This document shows, in pieces, positions 44,491 to 55,700 of a DNA stretch of 64,000 nt. The DNA is taken from NCBI RefSeq assembly GCF_036373705.1, contig NC_089855.1:48137818-48201817 (forward strand), written 5' to 3'. This DNA comes from Amia ocellicauda. Lineage: Eukaryota > Chordata > Actinopteri > Amiiformes > Amiidae. A model generated the notes under the pieces. The model had not been told where the DNA came from. It saw only the letters and a list, made by a program, of their open reading frames with translations, and did no database searches. Each line of letters begins with the position of its first letter. Position 1 is the stretch's first letter. The translations under genes and the position numbers were made by a program.

Positions 44491-44919
44491 TCCCTTGGTC
44501 GTGGAACTCCGCTATCTGACCAGCTTTCTGCGATGAGGTGTTGGGGCTCCCTGGGCAGCCCGACTCCCCAGAGGTCATGCTGTCTGGAATCCGCCTCTCC
44601 TCCCCAGCTGGCCTTGGGGGGTTGCTCAGGTCCCCGGAGTCACCTGTAGCTGGCCCTCCCAGGAGAAGGGTGGCGTTGTTCCCGACATTGATGGAGACTA
44701 AACCTGGCAGTTTCCCTCTGAAGTTCCTCTAACCTGGCTTCCAGTAAATTCTTCAGCTCCATCTTCTCCTGTTTAGCCGAGTCCACTAGATTCTGTGTGT
44801 AACCTTCCATGCTTCCTGTTTCTCACTCCAATGTAACAGGATAGCTATGTGAGTGAGCAAGGAAGGCTCTGACACAGAGTGAAGGTAAATTGTGCTCTTT
44901 ATTTCTCACTTGCTGTTTT

Positions 44920-46140
44920 TTTACTATTTATTTGGTTAAGTATTTTACATTACAAATAGGTCAAACTTACAAAATTGTAAAACTTATGATTAAAATACAA
45001 TTCTAAAATCAGGTGACAAAAGTGCATTAATATCAAAACAATGTTTAACGTGGCAAACTAACAACAATAAAACCAGACCAAACCAATCTGATGTGTTGTT
45101 TCAAAACGGTAAATGCATTTGACAAAATAACAAACCAAAACATAGAAATGCATTAGACCATTTTGTTTCTTTCAATGATATGCTATTTAAAACGGTCAAT
45201 GCATCAGACAAATCATAAACATAAAAACCCATATCAAAAACTTGTGCATTTAAAAACACTTAAAACAAAGATGATTATCAGTCTTCATTTTCATAATTAA
45301 AAACAAAATACTTAAATAAATCAATTCTGCAGAGGAGGCCCTCCCAGTCCCGAAATAGATGTTCTTCTTATGCTTCCCAGTGCAGATGCTTCACTCCGGA
45401 CCGGCACTGTCTCTGATATACTGAGTCCCGCCTCTGCAGGCCGTGGTTGCCTCGCCGGGGGCCTCACGCTGTGTGGTTGTTGTCAAGGCACTGGCATCTC
45501 GGCTCCTCACAGACCTGCAGTGAGAGAGAGAGACAAAGAGACAGTCTGGGTGCACATGGGAAGCTTCACTCATGTCTGTACTACTGAGAGCAGCGTGTCA
45601 GGTCAGGCTCTGCTTTTGAGGAGCGGTCTTGAGGTGGGGGCCCAAGGACCCACCGACTAAGTGTTCTAGGAGAAGGAGTGCCTTTCAGCCACCCCCCGCT
45701 CTTGTTAAGAAGATCAAAGGTGGGGAGGGGGGGCTAAAATGCACTATATGTGTATCTCTTTCTCTCTCTTGGCTGTTTAACCAACTCCTCCTCCATCGCG
45801 GAGGCCCTGGCCCCCAACATCTCTATGAATTTCTCCACGGCCCCCTCCTGCAGGTATGGGACTTTCATTCTTACCACCGGCCTGTCGCAGCTGGAGGGAA
45901 ACCTGTGTCAGCTACACCATCCTCCAACCTGGCTCCCGAGGCTCTGCTCTCCACTCTCGCGGGTGTTGGCAAGACGGGTCTGTTTTTCTTTTCAGGGGGG
46001 TGATCCACCACAGCGGGGCCCAATGTTCCGGACTCTGCAACCCCTTTTTTCACTGGAGGAGGGAATGGGGCTTCAGACCGTACGGGGCGTCCGCATATTG
46101 ATGAGCCTGGGCGGTTCCGACTGTCCATGACTGTCACAAT
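44920..46140 (-). mobile_element. Tx1-like LINE remnant: ORF1 piece joined to 3' UTR
   Basis: The minus-strand reading near 45890-45760 gives VPYLQEGAVEKFIEMLGARA and a proline-rich N-terminal frame at 46137-45871, consistent with a Tx1-clade ORF1 protein. The sequence then passes to an AT-rich 3' UTR (45320-44930) similar to that of the 15741-19903 LINE. The whole of ORF2 is missing, so this is an internally deleted copy. Confidence 0.6.
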
Positions 46141-46289
46141 ATTATAGGTACTGTATTATTAGGTGAATAAAACAAAAGACCACAGTCCAGCTTTTGCATC
46201 GGTGCAGATACGTAACCTCTTTCCTAAACTCTCCCTACTCACACACACCCAGCACAAATAAAGAGACACCTTTATCTCCACACCTGATT

Positions 46290-46690
46290 AGCTAATTTGG
46301 AGATGCAGAAAATGCCCCCCACAGCATAACAGAGCCTCCAGACCCCCTCACTGTAAGGGTCAAGCAGTCAGGCCTGTACCGTTCTCTTGGTGTCACACAC
46401 ATGCACTCGCTCCCTTGTCCAGAACACAAGCCAGTTGAGTGTGGCTGAAGCTCCTGCCATTCATGCCACAATAATGACATCCTCTTTCAAATTCATTTAG
46501 ATCCTTTCCTCTTGCCATCTTGATCCAAAATCAAGGTCACCTGGGCCTGCTCAGCATTTGTATACATGCCGCAGAGCATGATGGGATGTTAATTATTTAA
46601 TTGTGTAATGCTGTACACCTGTTTGGAGGCATCTGCATTTGTTATGTTCCTCTACTAATTTATTAAGGCTTCTCCTTTAATTTATCACCC
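46290..46690 (-). mobile_element. Tc1-like element fragment
   Basis: The minus-strand frame 46480-46292 contains RGSGGSVMLWGAFSAS, the conserved HGGGSVMVWG-type block of Tc1 transposases. The flanking 46500-46690 looks like further non-coding Tc1 sequence. Catalytic residues are absent. Confidence 0.7.
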
Positions 46691-47365
46691 ACGTGTGTGA
46701 GTGTGAGAGTGTGACAGTGTGTGTGAGAAAGTGAGAGTGAGAGTGAGAGTAAGTTAGTTAGCGTTTGTGTTAGCATTTGCTAGCATTTGCTTAGAGATCA
46801 TATGACAACACTTTGTGAAAAGTAACTATGTAATTTGTATTCCGAGTACTTTTTAAATGAGCTCCTTTTTATTTTTACTTATCTAGATTTTAAAAACTAC
46901 ATGTACTTCTACTTCAGTAAAATGTAATCAAAGTAACAGTACTGTTTCCACTTCTGGTCAGGACCCTGTTGGCCAACTGGGTCCCCAACCAGACTACAGG
47001 TAAGAAATAATAGATATTAAGTCAAAATTAAAGGTTGTACAAAGTCAAAATATCATGTATCACGGTCTTCTCTTTTACAGGTGCAGTTCCACTACAGATG
47101 CAATGGAGGGGAAAGCAGGTGGCAGCTTTGGAAACCAGGAACAAAAACCCTCTCTGTCCAGGTAGAGTACAGCAAAGGAGGTGTAAACGTGAATCTAATT
47201 CAATTGTCTCAATAAAAGGAAATTCTTATATCCACTGTGTATACTTTATACTTGTGTCTAATCACTCCTCAAAGAAACCAAAGGGAGATGCTTAATGCTC
47301 CGTAGTCTTGCTGTTGACTCCAGCAATTACGTTTCTATCAAACCGAAGTATATTCAAGTTGCCAC
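46690..47365. other. Spacer with GT/GA-rich simple repeat and repeat debris
   Basis: 46695-46755 is a degenerate GTGTGAGAGTGAGAG tract. 46855-46950 resembles a common fish non-autonomous element (TTTACTT and CAAAGTAACAGTACT words). No gene seen. Confidence 0.45.
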
Positions 47366-47835
47366 AGAGAGACACAGGACAGTATAGGTAAGAGGCAGCG
47401 ATCTTGTTGTTTTTCTAGTTTCAGACCAGTCTTCACATTCCTCATTTTGTTTTAACTTAATCTCGTCTGTAGTTGCCTTAATTGAAGTCAATTCAGTTCA
47501 GCTGCTGAGTTGGTGAAAGTAAATAGGCTGAAGAAAGGTCCTTCACTAAATCACTAGCAGGAATTCTGTTCCAGGTGGAGCCAGTTAGGTGTGAATTGGT
47601 GGCAGGTACACAAAAGTAACTTAAAACAGCTGTTGAGAGAAAGCTGCGCTGTTTCCTGGTGACAAAAAGTTAAGTGAGAGACTGACAAAACCAAAACCTA
47701 GGAGAGTTGAGACCTTAGAGCAGGAAATTATAGACAACTGCTAGGTTATAGTAGGTCATAACCACAGAAAAGGGCATGCACAACCCTTAGAGTTAGAGAC
47801 ATCCCAAGAGCTAGAAACCCAACAGGTTCCAACTG

Positions 47836-48423
47836 TTGGACAGTGACAGCTCAGAGGGTGATATGGGGGCAGTTGAGCACCAGAGCACCATGGCACCCAC
47901 TCCCCCTCAGAAGAAGGAGGTAGTTATAGTAGGAGACTCGATCCTTAGAGGTGTAGATCACACAGTGTGTTCTAGTGATAAGGAGACCCGCATGGTATTT
48001 TGCCTGCCTGGTGCTCAGGTTGCAGATCTCCCTAAACTAGTAGACGGGCTACTGGCCAAAGTCGGGGGGAATCCACTGGTTGTGGTCCACATTGGAACCA
48101 ATGACATAGGAAAAGGTAGGACAGAGGTTCTGCAAGATAAATGTAAAGAGTTAGGAACAGAACTAAAGAGCAGAACCTCCACGGTAGTTTTCTCTGAAAT
48201 ACTTCCGGTACCTCGTGCCAGGCCAGGGAGACAGGCAGAGATTAGAAAGTTTAACACGTGATTGAAATCTTGGTGTAGGGAAGAGGGGTTTAGGTTTATG
48301 GAGCATTGGTCTTTCTTCTGGGATAGATGGGACTTGTACAAACCGGACGGTCTACATCTAAACAGAAGGGGGGCTAATGCATTGGGAGAGCATATGGGCA
48401 GAGAAATTGAGAATCTTTTAAAC
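47836..48423 (+). pseudogene. CR1 LINE ORF1 with SGNH-hydrolase (esterase) domain
   Basis: The plus-strand frame reads KEVVIVGDSILRGVD (block I, serine nucleophile in GDS), VVVHIGTNDIGKG (block III, GTND) and, after a stop, DGLHLNRRG (block V, Asp/His pair). All SGNH catalytic residues are therefore visible. The frame is broken by a TGA at 48259-48261 between blocks III and V. In CR1-type LINEs this ORF1 esterase is thought to help the element's RNA-protein particle interact with membranes. The N-terminal start given is the first ATG in the open frame; the true start may lie upstream. Confidence 0.82.
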
Positions 48424-48485
48424 TAGGGACCAGGGGGGCAGGGAGCTCTGACAATGGGAGATGTTCCTCTAAGGAAAGAAAAGTA

Positions 48486-48897
48486 ATGGAAACTGCTAGC
48501 AGGAAAGTCCTGAAATGTTTGTATCTCAATGCCAGGAGTATAAGGAACAAGATGTTAGACCTAGAAGCCACAGTGCTGGCGTGTGGCTATGATGTTGTAG
48601 GAGTGACAGAAACATGGCTTACAGAAAATGATGGGGATGAATACAAGTTGAAAGGATACACAGTTTAGGAGGGATGGGCACAATCGAAGAGGTGGTAGGG
48701 TAGCATCATATGGCAGAAATGACATTGAGGCAGTAGAACTCTAATTAGATCCTAATTAATCTTTGTAGGTTAAACTTTTCAATACAAGATCTGGAGGATT
48801 AGTGGTAGGAGTGTGTTACAGACCATCCAACTCAGATATTCAGAAAGATGTTGCATTGTACAGTGTAATCAGGACTGCATGTAGCAAGGATGTGAAA
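48486..48897 (+). pseudogene. CR1 LINE ORF2 endonuclease start
   Basis: Encodes CLYLNARSIRNKMLDLEA and VVGVTETWLTENDGDEYKL, the N-terminal APE endonuclease with the catalytic ETWL glutamate. Stops appear from 48667 on and the sequence is truncated at 48897. Confidence 0.85.
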
Positions 48898-49398
48898 ATA
48901 TGTCACACAAAATGCATTAAATCAGTGCATTAAAACAATCCAATAGGTCATCTAATAGACAGCTCCCATTACCTGCCATTTCACAATGGTACAATGAACA
49001 TTAAATACAAGCAGTGTAATCATGCTGGACAGCTTCACACTCAGCAGCAGACAATGAGAGCTGCCTTCACAACAAAGAGCTGTGTGTTCATCTCCTCACT
49101 GCGGAGGGGAACCTGCTGACAGACAATCACAACACTGACAGAGACACAGCTGAGCCACAGAGCACAGAGAAGAGACACAAACCTGGGCAATGAAACAGCG
49201 ACTCGACCCGCAGGCCGTCTGTGCTCTGACTGCAGCCTCTGCTCTGTCAGGACACTCCTCCTCATCAACCCCACAGGAACACGTCAGCAGAGCCTGCAGG
49301 GCGTCTGGGCGTCTCTATTCCCCAGGTGAGAGATCTGTCCACCTGCAGCCGAGCAGGAAGTGCTGCCTCTCAGAGCAGAGAGACTCTTAAGAGGAGAG

Positions 49399-49737
49399 AT
49401 GGCGTCTGTGAGCTCAGCCCCGGAGATGGGTGAGTCCCTCTGTGTATACTGTGTATTAGTGTCTGTCTCACTGGTGCTGTACGGGTCTGTGTTTCTCTCT
49501 CACTGGTGCTGTACTGGTCAGTGTTTCTCACACTGTGTTGGTGCAGTAGCTCAGTCAGTCTCTATCAGCCCCAGGAGAAGGTGCATCTCACTGGGCTGCA
49601 CTGAGGGAGGGGCTGTGGATCCTCTTTCACTTTCTCCTAAGAGCTTCTCTATCTACAGAGAGACACCCCCTCAGCCCTCCTGTCCTCACACAGCCAGTGG
49701 TGTTTCACACAGTGGTCAGTGCGTGCAATATGAGCTC

Positions 49738-49792
<55 letters not shown>

Positions 49793-52700
49793 TTTGTCAT
49801 TTAGCTGACGCTCTTATCCAGGGCGATTTACATTTGTACCCATTTATACAGCCGGGCATTTTACTGGAGCAATCTAAGTGAAGTACCTTGCTCAGGGGTA
49901 CAACAGCACTGCTCTACCCAGTAATTGAGTCCAGAGCCCCAACCACTACTCCACAGAGCTGCCTGATACACACTGTGCTGGTCTCTTACCCTGCAGTGTG
50001 TCAGTGTTGAGGCAGGAATCCACATTCCTGTGTTTGCCTCCTGTCTGTCAAACCAGACCGGTTCTGCAGGAACTAGACTGAACACACGAAAACACCTTGC
50101 AGCTGAAGGCAGGGGGGTTCCAGCTGGGCAGTATTGTCTTGTCTTGACTGACTTCCTCTCTGACACACTTGGTTCTTCTTGTCTGAAATGTGCCTCTGCT
50201 GTCAAGGGGTGGGGTGTCTGAGAATAGTTATTCTGGAAGGGGTTAAAGCCCCCACCTGCACACAGGCAACTGTATATGTTGTATTCCGGCACAACACAAA
50301 ACATATACACAGACTGCACATGAGAGTAATGCCCCAGCACACACCAATTCAATACAGTTTTCACTTGTGACAGACGGGACAGTAAAAAAGCCCCCAGCTC
50401 ACCCTCCCCCCTACTTATCCTGACCAGGAGAACAACACAGAGAACATTGTGAAGAAAGACAGAGAGAGACATCAGCCATTCCCTGTGACGGAGGAAATCC
50501 CAGGATGTTCAGTGCAGACGTGTAGATGGCAGCTGTGCTATTGGAACAGCTATAGCAGGGGTAGTCAATAGGCGGCCCGTGGACCAAATCCAGACCACCA
50601 GACGCTTTTGACTGTACACGAGAATAATTTTAATCATATATATCATATATACACACCGATCAGCCATAAAATTATGTCTACCTGCCTAGTATTGTGTAAG
50701 TCCCCCTTTTGCCACCAAAATAGCCCTGGCCCGTCAAGGCATGGACTCCACTAGACCTCTGAAGGTGTGCTGTGGTATCTGGTACCAAGAAGTTAGCAGC
50801 AGATCCTTTAAGTCCTGTGAGTTGCGAGGTGGGGCCTCCATGGATCGGACTTGTTTGTCCAGCACATCCCACAGATGCTCGATTGGATTAAGATCTGGGG
50901 AATTTGGAGGCCAAGTCAACACCTTAAACTCGTAATTCATCAGATCAGGCCACCTTCTTCTCCATGGTACAGTTCTGATGCTCATGTTAGACAGGGATCA
51001 ACATGGGCATCTTGACTAGTGTGTGGCTACACAACAAACTGCGATGCACTGTGTGTTCTGACACCTTTCTATCAGAACCAGCATTATCTTTTTCAGTAAT
51101 TTGAGCTACAGCTCGTCTGTTGGATCGGACCACACGGGCCAGCCTTCACTCCCCACGTGCATCAATGAGTCTTGGCTGCCCTTGACCCTGATACTGGTTC
51201 ACCGCTTTTCCTTCCTTGGACACTTTTGATAGGTACTGACCACTGCAGACCGGGAACACCCCACAAGAGCTGCAGTTTTGGAGATGCTCTGACCCAGTCG
51301 TCTAGCCATCACAATTTGGCCCTTGTCAAAGTTGCTCGGATCCTTACGCTGCCCATTTTTCCTACTTCTCACCCGTTACAATTACAGAGCTCAACCGAAA
51401 TAGATCTGTGATTGACAAGCACCAGGAACTGTGTTTAGTTTGCAAGTATAATCTCTGTTGATATGTTTTTTTTTTCTTGCTGGTGATATGTGCTTGTAAA
51501 GCAAAGAGTTTGAGTCCAAATCTGCCTTATTTCAAGTTTTTCGATATGACTCCATATGACTTTTAGGTCTCCAATTGTCGCCCTGAATTACTCTATTATC
51601 TTTGCCCTCATTTTGCAATATTAATTTTGAGCAGTGTACAATGATAGAGGGAAGTGGTAAAGACTTGAATCTAATAAGACACAGAATGCTTGAAAAGTTT
51701 ATATTATGTTTATGCCTACAATAATCTTTCTGTAAACAAATAACAACAATTAAAAGTGTTCTGAAAGTGTTTTAATACTTTCGTTTTAAATACTTTTATC
51801 TATTTCAATGTTTTATTGTTGTACCTTGTCAAATTAATGTATTAAATGTATTAAAAAGCAATGGGGCATATTACCAATTCACAGAATTTTGTGTGCGTGT
51901 TGGAAGGGGGATTTGGAGGTGTGATCCCCCTCCCCCCTGGTGGTCTGGACCTTGACCAAGAAATTTGAACCCTGACAAAAAATAATTGACTACCCCTGAG
52001 CTTAATTAGCAATATGTGCAGGGCAGTGTAGTGCAGTGCTGGTCAGACACCTGATCACTTGATCTGAAGCTCTCTTGCTTGATTGACAGGAGACTTGATA
52101 AAGGCCTGTAAACAATTGCAGGGACTAAAGCAGACTGACTGCAGCACTGAGTCACACTGAGATCCTACAGCAGGTCTGTACTGGCCAGGTGTCTAGACAG
52201 CACCCCCTATATCAATAATAAACTGGCTTCTTTCTCTCTGACAGGGGAGGTAGGCCAGGCTGCTTCCCATGAGGCACAGCGACTCCCAGAGCTGAGGATT
52301 ATGCTGCTGGGGAAGAGATGGACTGGGAAGTGCGTAGCAGGGAACATCATCCTGGGCAGAGAGACGTTTCAGACCAAGATTACCACTGGGGAGTGTGTGA
52401 AGAAACAGGGGGAAGTGGCCGGGAGGCAGGTCACTGTGGTGAACACACCAGACTGGAGGGAGCATGATTCTGTACAGGAGACTCCAGAGCAGGTTAAACA
52501 GGAGATTGTGTGCAGTGTAACTCTGTGCCCCCCGGGACCCCACGCTCTCCTCCTGGTCATTCCTGTGGGTTCAGTCTCAGAGAGAGAGAGGAGATCAGTG
52601 CAGGAACACCTGGAGCTCCTCAGTGAGAGAGTCTGGAGACACACTATAGTGCTGTTCACCTGGGGGGAGAGACTGGGAGACACAACCATTGAGCAGCACA

Positions 52701-55700
52701 TTGAGAGAGGAGGGGAGGAGCTCCAGTGGCTTGTAGAGAAATGTGGGAACAGGTATCATGTTCTCAACAACAGGAACAGGGGCGACGGCACTCAGGTCAC
52801 AGAGCTGCTGGACAAGATAGAGGAGATGATGGCAGAGAACAGAGGAGACGTGTTTCTGACAGAGAAGAGAGAGGGAGAGACAGAAGGCGAGATGAAAATT
52901 GTGGGAGAGATGCCAATGATATATGAGCCAGTGGAGGAGATAGAGGAAATCAACATACCTGTTAGGAGGAGGAGGAACAGCATTACTGCCCCTCCATTCA
53001 GTGAGTATAATAACTAATGTATTACTGAGTCTCTGTATCTCTGTCTCTCTGAGTCTGTGTCTCTGAGTCTGTGTATCTCTGTCTCTCTGAGTCTGTTCCT
53101 CTGAGTCTCTGTATCACTGTCTCTCTGAGTCTGTGTCTCTGAGTCTGTATATCTCTGTCTCTCTGAGTCTCTGTATCTCTGTCTCTCTGAGTCTGTGTCT
53201 CTGAGTCTCTGTATCTCTGTGTCTCTGAGTCTCTGTAACTCTGTCTCTCTGAGTCTGTGTCTCTGAGTCTCTGTATCTCTGTGTCTCTGAGTCTCTGTAT
53301 CTCTGTCTCTCTGAGTCTGTGTCTCTGAGTCTCTGTATCTCTGTCTCTCTGAGTCTGTATCTCTGAGTCTCTGCATCTCTGTCTCTCTGAGTCTGTCTCT
53401 CTGTCTCTCTGAGTCTGTATCTCTGAGTCTCTGTATCACTGTCTCTCTGAGTCTCTGAATCTCTGTCTCTCTGAGTCTGTATCTCCGAGTCTCTGTATCT
53501 CTGTCTCTCTGAGTCTGTGTCTCTGTATCTCTGTCTCTCCGAGTCTCTGTATCTCTGTCTCTCTGAGTCTGTCTCTCTGAGTCTGTGTCTCTGAGTCTCT
53601 GTATCACTGTCTCTCTAAGTCTGTGTCTCTGAGTCTCTGTATCTCTGTCTCTCTGAGTTTCTGTCTCTTTGTCTCTCTGAGTCTGTGTCTCTGAGTCTCT
53701 GTATCTCTGTCTCTCTGAGTCTGTCTCTCTGAGTCTGTGTCTCTGAGTCTGTGTATGTCTGTCTCTCTGAGTCTGTGTCTGAATCTCTGTATCTATATCT
53801 CTCTGAGTTTCTGTATCTTTGTCTCTCTGAGTCTCTGTATCTCTGTCTCTCTGAGTTTCTGTATCTTTGTCTCTCTGAGTCTGTGTCTCTGAGTCTCTGT
53901 ATCGCTGTCTCTCTGAGTCTGTGTCTCTTAGTCTCTGTATCACTGTCTCTCTGAGTCTGTGTCTCTGAGTCTCTGTGTCTCTGTATCTCTGTCTCTCTGA
54001 GTCTGTGTCTCTGAGTCTCTGCATCTCTGTCTCTCTGAGTCTGTGTCTCTGAGTCTCTGTATCTCTGTCTCTCTGAGTCTGTCTCTCTGTCTCTCTGAGT
54101 CTGTATCTCTGAGTCTCTGTATCACTGTCTCTCTGAGTCTCTGTATCTCTGTCTCTCTGAGTCTGTGTCTCTGAGTCTCTGTATCTCTGTCTCTCTGAGT
54201 CTGTGTCTCTGAGTCTCTGTATCTCTGTGTCTCTGAGTCTGTGTCTCTGAGTCTCTGTATCGCTGTCTCTCTGAGTCTGTGTCTCTTAGTCTCTGTATCA
54301 CTGTCTCTCTGAGTCTGTGTCTCTGAGTCTCTGTATCTCTGTGTCTCTGAGTCTCTGTATCTCTGTCTCTCTGAGTCTGTGTCTCTGAGTCTCTGCATCT
54401 CTGTCTCTCTGAGTCTGTGTCTCTGAGTCTCTGTATCTCTGTCTCTCTGAGTCTGTCTCTCTGTCTCTCTGAGTCTGTATCTCTGAGTCTCTGTATCACT
54501 GTCTCTCTGAGTCTCTGTATCTCTGTCTCTCTGAGTCTGTGTCTCTGAGTCTCTGTATCTCTGTATCTCCGAGTCTCTGTATCTCTGTCTCTCTGAGTCT
54601 GTGTCTCTGTATCTCTGTCTCTCCGAGTCTCTGTATCTCTGTCTCTCTGAGTCTGTCTCTCTGAGTCTGTGTCTCTGAGTCTCTGTATCTCTGTCTCTCT
54701 GAGTCTGTGTCTCTGAGTCTCTGTATCACTGTCTCTCTAAGTCTGTGTCTCTGAGTCTCTGTATCTCTGTCTCTCTGAGTTTCTGTCTCTTTGTCTCTCT
54801 GAGTCTGCGTCTCTGAGTCTCTGTATCACTGTCTCTCTGAGTCTGTCTCTCTGAGTCTGTGTCTCTGAATCTCTGTATCTATATCTCTCTGAGTTTCTGT
54901 ATCTCTGTCTCTCTGAGTTTCTGTATCTTCGTCTCTCTGAGTCTGTGTCTCTGAGTCTCTGTATCGCTGTCTCTCTGAGTCTGTGTCTCTTAGTCTCTGT
55001 ATCTCTGTCTCTCTGAGTCTGTGTCTCTGAGTCTCTGTATCTTTGTCTCTCTGAGTCTGTGTCTCTGAGTCTCTGTATCACTGTCTCTCTGAGTCTGTGT
55101 CTCTGAGTCTGTGTATGTCTGTCTCTCTGAGTCTGTGTCTCTGAGTCTCTGTATCACTGTCTCTCTGAGTCTGTGTCTCTGAGTCTCTGTATCTCTGTCT
55201 CTCTGAGTCTGTGTCTCTGAGTCTCTGTATCTCTGTCTCTCTGAGTCTGTGTCTCTGAGTCTCTGTATCTCTGTCTCTCTGAGTCTGTGTCTCTGAGTCT
55301 CTGTATCTCTGTCTCTCTGAGTCTGTCTCTCTGAGTCTGTGTCTCTGAGTTTCTGTATCTTTGTCTCTCTGAGTCTGTGTCTCTGAGTCTCTGTATCTCT
55401 GTCTCTCTGAGTCTGTGTCTCTGAGTCTCTGTATCTCTGTCTCTCTGAGTCTGTGTCTCTGAGTCTGTGTCTCTGAGTCTCTGTATCTCTGTCTCTCTGA
55501 GTCTGTGTCTCTGAGTCTCTGTATCTCTGTCTCTCTGAGTCTGTGTCTCTGAGTCTCTGTATCACTGTCTCTCTGAGTCTGTGTCTCTGAGTCTCTGTAT
55601 CTCTGTCTCTCTGAGTCTGTGTCTCTGAGTCTCTGTATCACTGTCTCTCTGAGTCTGAGTCTCTGTATCTCTGTCTCTCTGAGTCTGTCTCTCTGTATCT

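Larger units (their letters stand above)
41691..44910 (-). mobile_element. Gypsy LTR retrotransposon remnant, minus strand
   Basis: Order on the minus strand: gag start near 44808 (M-EGYTQNLVDSAKQEK), gag body 44490-44119, protease region 43714-43430 and RT 42370-41870. A 20-bp word CTCTTTATTTCTCACTTGCT occurs at both edges (41691-41710 and 44901-44920), fitting LTR remnants that share an AATAAA signal. On the minus strand CTGTTACA followed by TTGGAGTGAGAAACAGG precedes gag, compatible with an LTR end and a primer-binding site. It is interrupted by a Tx1 LINE 3' end (42845-43274). Confidence 0.8.
47366..48897 (+). mobile_element. CR1 LINE, 5' half (5' UTR, ORF1 and start of ORF2)
   Basis: The 5' UTR from about 47366 is homologous to the 5' end of the minus-strand LINE (60240-60360). 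It is followed by ORF1 with an esterase domain (47836-48420) and the ORF2 endonuclease start (48486 on). The copy stops abruptly at 48897 within the endonuclease, next to GIMAP segment C. LINEs normally lose their 5' end, so losing the 3' part points to a later rearrangement. Confidence 0.88.

Noticed and set aside
53014..55641. Minus-strand ORFs of 77-336 codons made of [14 protein letters not shown] repeats
   Set aside because: Products of the 38-bp minisatellite; the unit happens to lack stops in that strand. The same applies to 33307-33597 and 38839-39050.
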